64,000 nt of DNA, taken from the NCBI GenBank assembly GCA_002841315.1, contig PHEW01000003.1, positions 1 through 64,000 of the forward strand, given 5' to 3'. Below the pieces are notes generated by a model. It was not told the origin of the DNA and did not search any database. It saw nothing but the letters and a program-made list of their open reading frames with translations. A program made the translations under genes and the position numbers. This document shows, one piece after another, positions 27,117 to 34,763 of this stretch (positions are counted from its first letter, which is position 1; each line of letters starts with the position of its first letter). The stretch comes from Actinobacteria bacterium HGW-Actinobacteria-4. GTDB lineage: Bacteria; Actinomycetota; Actinomycetes; Actinomycetales; Demequinaceae.

Positions 27117-28262
27117 ATGCACGATCGCACGGGAGTCGCCGATACTCTCGTTTGGCCCCATGTAGTAAGGCCGCAGGCCGCGCTCGTCTACCTTGATCTG
27201 AATCACTTCATCAATCTCGCCAAAGCCGGCGTCGGGCAGAACACGCCGCCTGGCTACACGGTGTTGCTGGATGCCGTGCGACGAGCCGTGGGTTCGCGAC
27301 GAGCGCACTTTCCATTGTCGGCGGAGCACCTGATTGAGTTGTCGATGGTCAAGGATCCTCGGCAGCGGCGAGATGTCGCTCACATCATGGAAGAACTTAG
27401 TGACTTCTTCTACTTGCTCGGTCGCCCCGAGTTGGGAGAACTTGAGATCCACGCGGGCATTCACGCGAGGCAATCTGAAGCACCCATGGGGCTCCCGCTT
27501 GAACTTGTTGGCAAAGGCTTTGGTCGAGCTCTCGGCATCGCGGGTCGCTTGCGAATAGTCGACTCAGATGGCAATGACGCTTCGGGCAGCGCCAAGCGGT
27601 CCATGGGTGCCGAGAGTTTTGAGGCACTCATGACTTCATCGAACACGGCAATGGAGCGCATGATGCTCGCCGGACCAGAGGACTCCGAAATTGCCGAACT
27701 TCGATCAAATGGGTACGCGCCTGAGTTAGCCCAGGACGCTCACAAGTCCCGCCTCGGATTCGAACATGACCTCTCTGCCAAGCTTGCGCTAGACGGACGT
27801 TGGCGCCGGGGGCGGCTTCGGGATGTGGTGGCTGGTCGCGAGGTCCATCACGAATGGCTCGACGCGTTCAACCGGCAGTACTCGCTGATCGGCCGCAAAC
27901 AGCTCGCGGTAGGCGATGAGACAGTACTCGGCGTCTTTTGTGCCGCGCCGCACATACAGGTAGCAATCAGTCTCAAGACGGTCATGCATCGCGACGCGAA
28001 CCACAGGTGGAGTGTGAACGACATCACTGACATCGACGCGGCTTCCGTAGCATTTGCCTACTGTGACGCACTGTATACAGATAAGGCCGTGCGAAACAGG
28101 TTGACCTCAAGTACCGAACTGAGGCGCTTCCGGACCTTCCTCCCGCGTGAACCGCATGAACTCGCGGAGTGGCTTGACGAGCTCCCGGAGCGGCCTGGTC
28201 ACGAGTTGTTGGTGCCCGTTTCGACGGGCGCTACGACCCCGACCCAGCGGCGGCCTCGATGA
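27117..28262 (+). CDS. PIN-like domain protein of unknown function
   Basis: 381 residues. It opens with YLDLNHFINLAKAG, resembling the first acidic strand of PIN nucleases. Acidic residues follow in SAEHLIELSMV, and a late DITDIDAASVAFAYCDALYTD resembles the last PIN acidic cluster. It is much longer than a toxin PIN protein, with a helical middle insert. AAGGA lies 9 bases before the ATG at 27117. Codon use is less GC-biased than the flanking genes, suggesting transfer. Its 3' end overlaps the converging HTH gene by 32 bp. Confidence 0.6.
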   Translation: MHDRTGVADTLVWPHVVRPQAALVYLDLNHFINLAKAGVGQNTPPGYTVLLDAVRRAVGSRRAHFPLSAEHLIELSMVKDPRQRRDVAHIMEELSDFFYLLGRPELGELEIHAGIHARQSEAPMGLPLELVGKGFGRALGIAGRLRIVDSDGNDASGSAKRSMGAESFEALMTSSNTAMERMMLAGPEDSEIAELRSNGYAPELAQDAHKSRLGFEHDLSAKLALDGRWRRGRLRDVVAGREVHHEWLDAFNRQYSLIGRKQLAVGDETVLGVFCAAPHIQVAISLKTVMHRDANHRWSVNDITDIDAASVAFAYCDALYTDKAVRNRLTSSTELRRFRTFLPREPHELAEWLDELPERPGHELLVPVSTGATTPTQRRPR

Positions 28263-28899
28263 TCTCGCGTGCGCGGTTCGATTCTCGCCAGGATCCCCAT
28301 TCCGCGAGATCCGCAGCGAGCGCCAAGCGTGGCGCTGGTCCCGAAGGCATGTGGGCAGGTTCGTCCACCACGTGGAGCACCAGGTTTGCATCGGCGACGT
28401 TGGCGGGAACGAGCAGGTGGTCGAGTTGCAGGTCGTTGACATCAGCGGTGTGGACGTAGGCCTCGAGCAACTGCGCCGCGGCCATCTGCGAGCGCGGATC
28501 GGACACGCCCGTGGGAACCAAGCGGGGATCGTCACGCAGGCGAGCCAGGTCGCTCGCCGCCCGGAGAACACGGTCCGCGCGCTTGCGCAGCCATGCCTCG
28601 AGCACTTGCTCGGGGTTGTCGCGGTGAACCAGTGCGTTTCGCATCTCGCGCAGGCGCCACCGTTCACTGGGGGACAGGTGTTCGAGACTCGCACCCTCAA
28701 CTAGTTGAGCGAGCGCCCAAGCATTGCGAGCACTCATGGGGCGCGGCAACCGTCCGCGAGTCGGCCTCACGCCGCCAGCATCAACCAGCCACGCTCCGCC
28801 TACACGACGGCCCGGAATGCGCTGCTCCCGTACGAGCTCACGAACACGCCGGGGAGACACGTTCATGATCGCGGCAGCTTCCAGCACACTGACTTCCAT
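28231..28899 (-). CDS. HTH (excisionase/MerR-like) protein, possible partner of the PIN-like gene
   Basis: 222 residues. The N-terminus (MEVSVLEAAAIMNVSPRRVRELVREQRIPGRRVGGAWLV region) is a winged HTH of the excisionase type; the remaining 150 residues are helical with no recognised family. Start ATG 28899 follows a TATATA box by 7 bases, and a 5-4-5 palindrome overlaps that promoter, suggesting self-repression. It converges on, and overlaps by 32 bp, the PIN-like gene. Antitoxin or regulator is a guess from context. Confidence 0.6.
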   Translation of the reverse strand: MEVSVLEAAAIMNVSPRRVRELVREQRIPGRRVGGAWLVDAGGVRPTRGRLPRPMSARNAWALAQLVEGASLEHLSPSERWRLREMRNALVHRDNPEQVLEAWLRKRADRVLRAASDLARLRDDPRLVPTGVSDPRSQMAAAQLLEAYVHTADVNDLQLDHLLVPANVADANLVLHVVDEPAHMPSGPAPRLALAADLAEWGSWRESNRAREIIEAAAGSGS

Positions 28900-28910
28900 A
28901 TACACATATA

Positions 28911-28924
28911 TACCGTAGTCGGTA
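28911..28924. promoter_or_regulatory. Palindrome at the promoter of the HTH gene
   Basis: TACCG-TAGT-CGGTA, a perfect 5 bp inverted repeat, lies next to the AT-rich -10 region (TATATA) of the minus-strand HTH gene. It is a candidate autoregulatory operator. Confidence 0.45.
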
Positions 28925-28991
28925 GATAAGTGTAAAGCGGAGTGACCAAGGTCCACGGCGCACCAAGCCCGCATCCAGGTAGGGTGACGGA

Positions 28992-29009
28992 ATGAGGATT
29001 CAGCCGTGA
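28992..29009 (+). CDS. Five-codon upstream ORF of the second aminotransferase
   Basis: ATG AGG ATT CAG CCG TGA (M-R-I-Q-P). Its ATG lies exactly 6 bases after a TAGGGT box (28980-28985), the leaderless pattern. Its stop overlaps the GTG start of the aminotransferase gene by GTGA. Ribosomes would load at this ATG and re-initiate on the GTG. Whether it is regulatory is unknown; it has one Ile codon only. Confidence 0.5.
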   Translation: MRIQP

Positions 29010-30106
29010 CCGCGACTCCCGCCACCGCCCAGTTTGAGGTCCGCCCGCACCCCGCGCCCGCCTCCGCGGAGCAGCGCGCGGCGCTCATGGACAAGCCAGC
29101 GTTCGGCATGGTGTTCACCGATCACCTGGCCCGCGCCACCTGGCGCACCGGCGAGGGCTGGGGTGACCGGCGCATCGAACCGTTCGCGGAACTCACGCTT
29201 CACCCCGGCGCCACGGTGCTGCACTACGGGCAGCAAGCGTTCGAGGGGCTCAAGGCCTACAAGCACGCCGACGGCTCCATCTGGCTCTTCCGCCCGGAGG
29301 CAAACGCGGCCCGGCTGGCAGCATCGGCCGCACGAATGTCCCTGCCCGCAGTGACGGAGGCTGACTTTCTGGGTTCCATCGAGGCGCTCGTGACGGTGGA
29401 TGCGGCGTGGGTGCCCGACGCTTCGGAGAGCAGTCTGTACCTGCGGCCGTTGTTGCTGGGCACCGAGGCATGCCTGGGGGTGCGGCCGTCGACCACGGTG
29501 GAGTACGTGCTGATGGCCTCGCCGGTGGGCGGGTACTTTCCGCATGGCGTGAAGCCGGTGTCGATCTGGGTGGCGCAAGGGTTCCACCGCGCGGGGCCGG
29601 GCGGCACGGGCACCGCAAAGAGTGCCGGCAACTATGCGGCGAGTCTGTTGCCGCAGCAGCAGGCCTCCGACAACGGCTGCGAGCAGGTGCTGTTCCTGGA
29701 CGCGCGCGAGGACCGGTTCATCGAGGAGCTCGGCGGCATGAACGTCTTTGTGGTGATGCGGGACGGGTCGGTGCTGACGCCGCGCCTCACGGGAACCATC
29801 TTGGAGGGCGTCACGCGTGCTTCGGTGCTCGAATTGCTAGCGGCCGACGGGCGATCTGTGGTGGAGCGGGACATCACGTTGGAGGAACTGCGTGAGGGGA
29901 TCTCCGACGGTGAGGTCGCCGAGGTGTTCGCGTGTGGAACCGCCGCGGTGGTGACGCCGCTGGCGAGGCTCGTGGCCCCGGACTTTGACGTGACCGTTGG
30001 CGATGGCGAAGCCGGCGAGGTGACCATGGCCCTGCGCGGCGCGCTGACTGACATTCAGTACGGGCGCGCTGAGGACCGCTTTGGGTGGATGCGGCGGATC
30101 GGTTAG
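29006..30106 (+). CDS. Branched-chain aminotransferase paralogue
   Basis: 366 residues, closely similar along its length to the ilvE product (9201-10334). PLP lysine Lys205 is in TAKSAGNYAASL, and EVFACGTAAVVTPL is conserved. It differs at the residue after the lysine (Ser for Cys) and lacks the N-terminal Ser-rich segment. It is isolated from the ilv operon, so it may serve degradation or another oxo acid. GTG start overlaps a leaderless five-codon frame. Confidence 0.9.
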   Translation: MTATPATAQFEVRPHPAPASAEQRAALMDKPAFGMVFTDHLARATWRTGEGWGDRRIEPFAELTLHPGATVLHYGQQAFEGLKAYKHADGSIWLFRPEANAARLAASAARMSLPAVTEADFLGSIEALVTVDAAWVPDASESSLYLRPLLLGTEACLGVRPSTTVEYVLMASPVGGYFPHGVKPVSIWVAQGFHRAGPGGTGTAKSAGNYAASLLPQQQASDNGCEQVLFLDAREDRFIEELGGMNVFVVMRDGSVLTPRLTGTILEGVTRASVLELLAADGRSVVERDITLEELREGISDGEVAEVFACGTAAVVTPLARLVAPDFDVTVGDGEAGEVTMALRGALTDIQYGRAEDRFGWMRRIG

Positions 30107-30109
30107 TGG

Positions 30110-30925
30110 CTAGTCCGAGACCTGATTGACTTCGCGGTCGCTGAGGCCGTGGTCCTCTGGGTACTCGGCGGCTCCTGGTAGGTAGACCCAGTGCCAGGGT
30201 TCGTCGGCTGCCGTTGACTGCGGTTGGATCCATCCCCAGGCAGGGGCGTTGTCCTCGAGCCAGGCGATGGGATCTTGGCCCTGAGACGTCTCGCACAGGT
30301 CAATGGCGAGTCCGTAGCCGTGTGCGCTGGCCCCGGCTGGAACGCCGCGACGGCGTTGGACCTCGGCTTGCTTGTTGGCGTCACGGTAGCCCTCGAGGAC
30401 GCAGATGTCCTTCCCCAGCTCCGTCTTGAACTGCTCGTTGAGGTGCGCCAAGGAGACCGCGGCGTCGGCGCGCAGTTGGCTCTGAAGGTCCTTGAGGAGG
30501 CAGAGTTCGCCTTCGGGCACGTAGCCGTTCGCGACTCCAGTCGTGAAACCGATACGCGGGACTTCACAGCCCAGCGCGAACTCTGGCACAAAGTCGGCGC
30601 CAGGGGACGGGCTGGGTGCCGGGCTGGGCCCCACACTGGGCGCAATGTACGGCGTAGGGCTAGGCGCTGGGCTGGGTGAGGGGTCAAAGGTGGGGCTCGG
30701 GCTGGTGGTTCCTGGCTGGATAGGGTTCGCAGTGAACGCCTGCGCCGCGAGGGTTGCGCCGCCCGCTAGCCCCAAGGCCGCGACGGCGGTCACGCCCCCG
30801 CGAACCGCGCGGTGGCGGCGCACGGTGCGGGTGACGGCGGAGTGGTCGGTGGCGAGGCGGCGCTCGGCGAACTGGGCGGCTCCCAGGCGGTTCAAGGTGT
30901 TGAGGTGGGCGAATGCGGTGTTCAT
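30110..30925 (-). CDS. Sigma-linked membrane protein with M15 (VanY-type) D,D-carboxypeptidase domain
   Basis: 271 residues in three parts. A cytoplasmic and TM module (residues 1-70, LNRLGAAQFAERRLA) is shared with the products of 40623-41570 and 43775-44713. A Pro/Ser-rich wall-spanning linker follows (about 75-115), then an M15B peptidase domain with zinc-site motifs SAHGYGLAIDLCE and EPWHWVYLP. It would trim peptidoglycan stem peptides outside the cell. The ATG overlaps the stop of the upstream ECF sigma gene by 4 bp (ATGA). The N-terminal part may act as an anti-sigma; that is inference. Confidence 0.85.
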   Translation of the reverse strand: MNTAFAHLNTLNRLGAAQFAERRLATDHSAVTRTVRRHRAVRGGVTAVAALGLAGGATLAAQAFTANPIQPGTTSPSPTFDPSPSPAPSPTPYIAPSVGPSPAPSPSPGADFVPEFALGCEVPRIGFTTGVANGYVPEGELCLLKDLQSQLRADAAVSLAHLNEQFKTELGKDICVLEGYRDANKQAEVQRRRGVPAGASAHGYGLAIDLCETSQGQDPIAWLEDNAPAWGWIQPQSTAADEPWHWVYLPGAAEYPEDHGLSDREVNQVSD

Positions 30926-31536
30926 GCTGGTCCTCCTTGAGGGGTGCTGCGGGAGACGACTCGGACGTTCAGGTGCTCGTGGGGTTCCTCGGCCGGGTCG
31001 TGCGGCGGTGAGAAGTCAACGTCGGCGCAACGGGTACGCAAGGTGGCGACGGCATCGGACAGATAGCGCTTGACGGTGCCGGTGGCGAGGCCCAGTTGTG
31101 CGGCGACGCCGGCCACGGGGAGATCCTCGAGGTAGCGGAGGACCACGCAGGCTCGCTCGCGCGGGGGGAGCGTGAGGATCGCGGCGTGGAGGTCCAGGGC
31201 TTGCGCGACGTCATGGGCGTGGTCGCTGTGGACGGTCTTGAGGTGCGCGTGCGCGGTGGGGGAGTGGATGTCGCCTGGGTCGCCGTCGGCGCGTTGGGGG
31301 CGCACGGCTTTGCGGCGGGTGCCGTCGATGAACGCGGTGGTGATGGCGCGCTTGACGTAGGCGTGCGTGGCGTCCAGGCCGTCGTGGCGGCGGGTGCGGC
31401 GGAAGGCGCGGACCAGGGCGTCTTGGAGGAGGTCCTCGGCGGCGTCGGCGTCCCCGGTGAGCACGTACGCGTACCCGAAGAGGGCCGCGCCGCGCTCGCG
31501 GACCAGCGCGTCCAGCGCGCTCTTCCAACTGCTCAT
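30922..31536 (-). CDS. ECF sigma factor, SigE-type (first of three)
   Basis: 204 residues. Sigma region 2 (LFGYAYVLTGDADAAEDLLQDALVRAF) and region 4 (LPPRERACVVLRYLEDLPVAGVAAQLGL). After region 4 comes a C-terminal extension ending HEHLNVRVVSRSTPQ, which resembles the tails of the two other sigma factors in the window. Co-transcribed with the M15 protein gene by a 4 bp overlap. A CCAAC-N16-CTAGC element lies upstream, also found before the 41567-42121 sigma gene. Confidence 0.92.
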   Translation of the reverse strand: MSSWKSALDALVRERGAALFGYAYVLTGDADAAEDLLQDALVRAFRRTRRHDGLDATHAYVKRAITTAFIDGTRRKAVRPQRADGDPGDIHSPTAHAHLKTVHSDHAHDVAQALDLHAAILTLPPRERACVVLRYLEDLPVAGVAAQLGLATGTVKRYLSDAVATLRTRCADVDFSPPHDPAEEPHEHLNVRVVSRSTPQGGPA

Positions 31537-31563
31537 TGCTCTATGGTCCCGTAGGTCATGAAT

Positions 31564-31589
31564 GCTAGAACGCAGTTGGGTGGGGTTGG
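31564..31589 (-). promoter_or_regulatory. Candidate ECF promoter of the first sigma gene
   Basis: On the minus strand, CCAAC (31585-31589) is followed after 16 bases by CTAGC (31564-31568), then TCATGA (31556-31561) 20 bases from the start codon. The same three elements with the same spacing precede the second sigma gene. AAC-type -35 boxes with a 16 bp spacer are usual for ECF promoters, so autoregulation or cross-regulation is likely. Confidence 0.55.
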
Positions 31590-31674
31590 GTTGGGTGAGT
31601 CGCGAGGCGCGCGATGAAGCGCTTGGGGTCAGAGACGCGCGCGTATAGCCTGAGCGCGTTGCTCGGGAGGCCCT

Positions 31675-31752
31675 TTGAGTAAGCAGATCAACGTAGTCGG
31701 AGCCGTCGTCATTGGAGACGGGGTCGTACGTCGCGCCCAGCTCGACGGGTGA
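31675..31752 (+). pseudogene. Truncated MutT/Nudix N-terminus at the island edge
   Basis: TTG start with GGGAGG upstream opens a 25-codon frame (MSKQINVVGAVVIGDGVVRR, then AQLDG and stop). This is the first beta-hairpin of a MutT/Nudix hydrolase. The family's Nudix box and all later parts are missing, and the next sequence belongs to the restriction island. The remnant probably marks the insertion junction. The rest of the 31537-31847 interval holds only the sigma promoter and the island's own promoter. Confidence 0.65.
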
Positions 31753-31847
31753 CCCGAGCGCTCGGAACGATGGCGTCTACGAGGCATTTCTCAAGTTTGC
31801 AGGCGTCGGGCACGTTAGATTAGTCCTGACAAGAGAGCGAGGGCACG

Positions 31848-33167
31848 ATGGCCGAGATCTCCGGTGCGAAAGTGAAGAACTCCTCGCGGCTAGAACTCAT
31901 GCAGGCTGTTGCCGCTGAGTTCGGCATTTCCGACTCGCCGAATGGTACGCAGCGGGCGAACGTCAACGCTCTACTGGACCGGGTCTGCGAATCGAGACTT
32001 CCGCCTCAATCCCGAGACGACGATGTAGCGCGCAAGACCGAGGCCCTGCTAGAACATGTTGGCTTGGTCTACGATCCGTTCTGGGACACCAACGAGGGAG
32101 CAGGGGGCGATCCTCTCGAGATCTCAGAGCGCGCCCTCTCGAGGATTCTGTGTTCCTTGCGCGCTTACCCGCGTTGCTTTCTACTAAACGTTTCCGACGC
32201 CGCTGTGGGCGCGAAGTGGGAAGTTGACCCAGAAACTCGTTACAGGTATGACAGCAACGTGACGGGTAGAGTTCCGTTCAACCAGGCGGGGCCGGGCAGT
32301 CGGATCATCTACTACTCGACAAGCAACTCCTCGACTCACCCGATGCACTTCACGGCGTCCGCCAGAGTACGCTACATCGCACCCTCGAAGGAGGGGACGT
32401 GGGAGGCGCAACTGACGGGATACACGCCGTTCACAAAGCCGGTTGCGAAGGGTCGTCTGGAGTTACCGGGCTGGAACGTTCAACACGCGATCACCGAGAT
32501 CTCGGCCGAGACCTTTGACCGCTTGGTTGAAGCGGGTGGGGGAGTTCCCGCGGTTGATACGCCTCCCTCGGCGGTCCCGGACCCGGGGCCTCGCGTGGTG
32601 CTCACTGATGAGCGCGAAGAGGGACTCATTGAAGCGCGACTTCATGAATTGTTTCCAGTCGGCGATACTGCACCGCGACTCGAAGTACCTCAACAGTTAC
32701 CCGGGGGTGAACTGCTTGGCAGCGCCCCCATCGAGCCGCAGTACATCAAGGACGGCGCCCGCCTGCGCAACGCGAGTGCGGGCCCGGTGTTCAAGAGGTC
32801 CGCGAAACCGGCACTCGATCGAATCGCCGAGAAGCGCGCGATCGACATCGTTCGAGCGTCACTCGCACTAGACGGTTGGGAATTGGTGCGCGACTGCCAG
32901 GCCGACGGGGTCGGGTATGACCTCGAATTCGCTCGTGAGGACCGTAGTCTTCATGTCGAGGTCAAGGGCATTCAAGGGATGCGCCTCGACTTCAATCTCA
33001 CGCCAAAGGAACTCTGGTGTGCGCAGAATGACAACAACTGGGTCCTGGTCGCGGTCACGAGTGTGTTGTCGCCGGAGAACTTCGCGCCGGTGCTCCTAAC
33101 GAGAGATCGCGTAGTCAACGCGAGGATGGTGGTCACCGGGTACCGCCTATCGGTCGGTAGTGGTTGA
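31848..33167 (+). CDS. Restriction nuclease with EVE-like middle region and DUF3883 domain
   Basis: 439 residues. An N-terminal helical part comes first. The middle region (about 145-215, SRIIYYSTSNSSTHPMHF, ARVRYIAPS) resembles EVE/PUA-type modified-base readers. The C-terminal DUF3883 domain (about 335-420) has PD-(D/E)xK catalytic residues: Asp in GVGYDLEF and Glu-x-Lys in HVEVKG. It is probably the DNA-cutting subunit. GAGCGAGGG precedes the ATG. First of five island genes, 114 bp before the methyltransferase. Codon use is more AT-rich than the flanks. The EVE call is my inference from pattern. Confidence 0.75.
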   Translation: MAEISGAKVKNSSRLELMQAVAAEFGISDSPNGTQRANVNALLDRVCESRLPPQSRDDDVARKTEALLEHVGLVYDPFWDTNEGAGGDPLEISERALSRILCSLRAYPRCFLLNVSDAAVGAKWEVDPETRYRYDSNVTGRVPFNQAGPGSRIIYYSTSNSSTHPMHFTASARVRYIAPSKEGTWEAQLTGYTPFTKPVAKGRLELPGWNVQHAITEISAETFDRLVEAGGGVPAVDTPPSAVPDPGPRVVLTDEREEGLIEARLHELFPVGDTAPRLEVPQQLPGGELLGSAPIEPQYIKDGARLRNASAGPVFKRSAKPALDRIAEKRAIDIVRASLALDGWELVRDCQADGVGYDLEFAREDRSLHVEVKGIQGMRLDFNLTPKELWCAQNDNNWVLVAVTSVLSPENFAPVLLTRDRVVNARMVVTGYRLSVGSG

Positions 33168-33281
33168 CGAAAGTGAGAGCCTCGCTCAGTCGACAACGGG
33201 CGAGCGGGCGGCGTTGGCTTTGGTGGAGTACCTGTAGCTAGCCTCCCGTCATTGTCAGCACCGTGCGGTAGCTTAGGTTGC

Positions 33282-34754
33282 ATGGGATTCAGCTTCGTGG
33301 ACCTCTTCGCGGGTATCGGTGGCTTTCACGGGGCGCTATCCGCGCTCGGCGGCACCGGGGTGCTTGCATCTGAGATCGACCCGAAGCCTGCGGCGGTGTA
33401 CCGGCGGATGTGGGGTCTCGAGCCGGCTGGTGACATTCGCCGATTGGCGACTGACGTGCAAACCAACGTTCCCGAGCATGCGGTGCTGGTGGGCGGATTT
33501 CCTTGTCAGCCGTTCAGCAAATCGGGTCGTCAACTCGGCATGACCGAGATCCGCGGGCAAATGTTCAACGAGATACTCAAGATCCTCGAGGTGCGCAAGC
33601 CTCCCGTTGTGATGTTCGAGAATGTCCGGAACATCGCAGGGCCAAGGCAGCGCCCCGTTTGGGACGCTATCGTCCGCGGCCTACGGGAGGCGGGCTACCG
33701 TACTCCCTCAGAACCGTGTGTTTATTCGCCTCACCTGTTGTCGAGAGATCTCGGGGGTGCACCACAGACCCGGGACCGCGTCTACATCCTCGGGACCTAT
33801 GTGGGCCGGGACCGTGCGTTGCGGGAAACCGACGTTGCCCCGATAATCGGCCGAACTCCCTCAAATGGCTGGGACCCAACTACTTGGGACCTCGAAGCCG
33901 ACGTTCTGGAAGTGGATGCGGCGATTCGCGACCCGTTCTTGTATTCCCTTAGCCCAGATGAAACTGCGTGGATCGAAACGTGGAACGACTTCCTCGCGAG
34001 AACTGAAGGAGCCGCGTTGCCGGGGCATCCGTTGTGGAGTCAGTACTGGCGCGCGGACGCAATCGTCGATCGGCGCGCGCCATCGTGGAAGCAGCAGTTC
34101 GAACGGCAAAATATGGCCTTCTATGCGCGGAACAGAGGTGCGATAGACGGTTGGTTCCAGGCGAACCCTCAGGTCAGGGCGTTCCCACTGTCAAGGCAGA
34201 AGTTTGAGTGGCAAGCAGGGGACTATCCACGCGACCTAACTAAGTGCTTGATCCAACTGCGACCTTCGGGTGTGCGCGTGAAGAAGCCAAACTATGCTCC
34301 CGCACTCGTGGCGATGGGGCAAACGCCCATCGTGGGCTCGAGAATGCGGCGGCTAACCATTCGTGAATCGGCGAGGCTACAGGGCTTCCCTGATTGGTTC
34401 GACTTTGGTGACCAGCGGGTTGCCCTGAGCTACCGACAACTCGGCAACGCCGTCCACCCAGGGGTGGTCTATCTTCTGCTTCGTCAGCACATCCTCCAAG
34501 ACCGTGAGGACATTTCGGCATCTTCGCGATGGGGCGCTGACCTCGTGCGCTCGGCGGTCGCTGCACCGGCGGCGCTAGACCCGAACCACGGAGTGGTTCG
34601 TCGGATGATTGCCGTGGGCGAGGCTAGCTCGCCGAACGGGCAATCTCAAGGCGCGAGCCTGGGTCCTCGCCGTTACGTTGCGGAAGCCAAAGAGTCCGAC
34701 GCTCACGGAGTTTTCGACTGTTCCATCGGGACCAACGCACAGTTGGTCTCGTAG
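33282..34754 (+). CDS. DNA (cytosine-5) methyltransferase
   Basis: 490 residues. C5-methylase motifs in order: I (FVDLFAGIGGFHGAL, residues 4-18), IV with the catalytic Cys (GGFPCQPFS), VI (ENV in VVMFENVRN), VIII (QTRDRVYILG), a long target-recognition region of about 150 residues, and IX/X (RLTIRESARLQGFPDWF and RQLGNAVHP). It protects host sites. ATG 33282 is 7 bases after TAGCTT (33269-33274), a leaderless pattern; the frame extends upstream but without signals. Target sequence unknown. Confidence 0.93.
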   Translation: MGFSFVDLFAGIGGFHGALSALGGTGVLASEIDPKPAAVYRRMWGLEPAGDIRRLATDVQTNVPEHAVLVGGFPCQPFSKSGRQLGMTEIRGQMFNEILKILEVRKPPVVMFENVRNIAGPRQRPVWDAIVRGLREAGYRTPSEPCVYSPHLLSRDLGGAPQTRDRVYILGTYVGRDRALRETDVAPIIGRTPSNGWDPTTWDLEADVLEVDAAIRDPFLYSLSPDETAWIETWNDFLARTEGAALPGHPLWSQYWRADAIVDRRAPSWKQQFERQNMAFYARNRGAIDGWFQANPQVRAFPLSRQKFEWQAGDYPRDLTKCLIQLRPSGVRVKKPNYAPALVAMGQTPIVGSRMRRLTIRESARLQGFPDWFDFGDQRVALSYRQLGNAVHPGVVYLLLRQHILQDREDISASSRWGADLVRSAVAAPAALDPNHGVVRRMIAVGEASSPNGQSQGASLGPRRYVAEAKESDAHGVFDCSIGTNAQLVS

Positions 34755-34763
34755 AGTTCTGCG

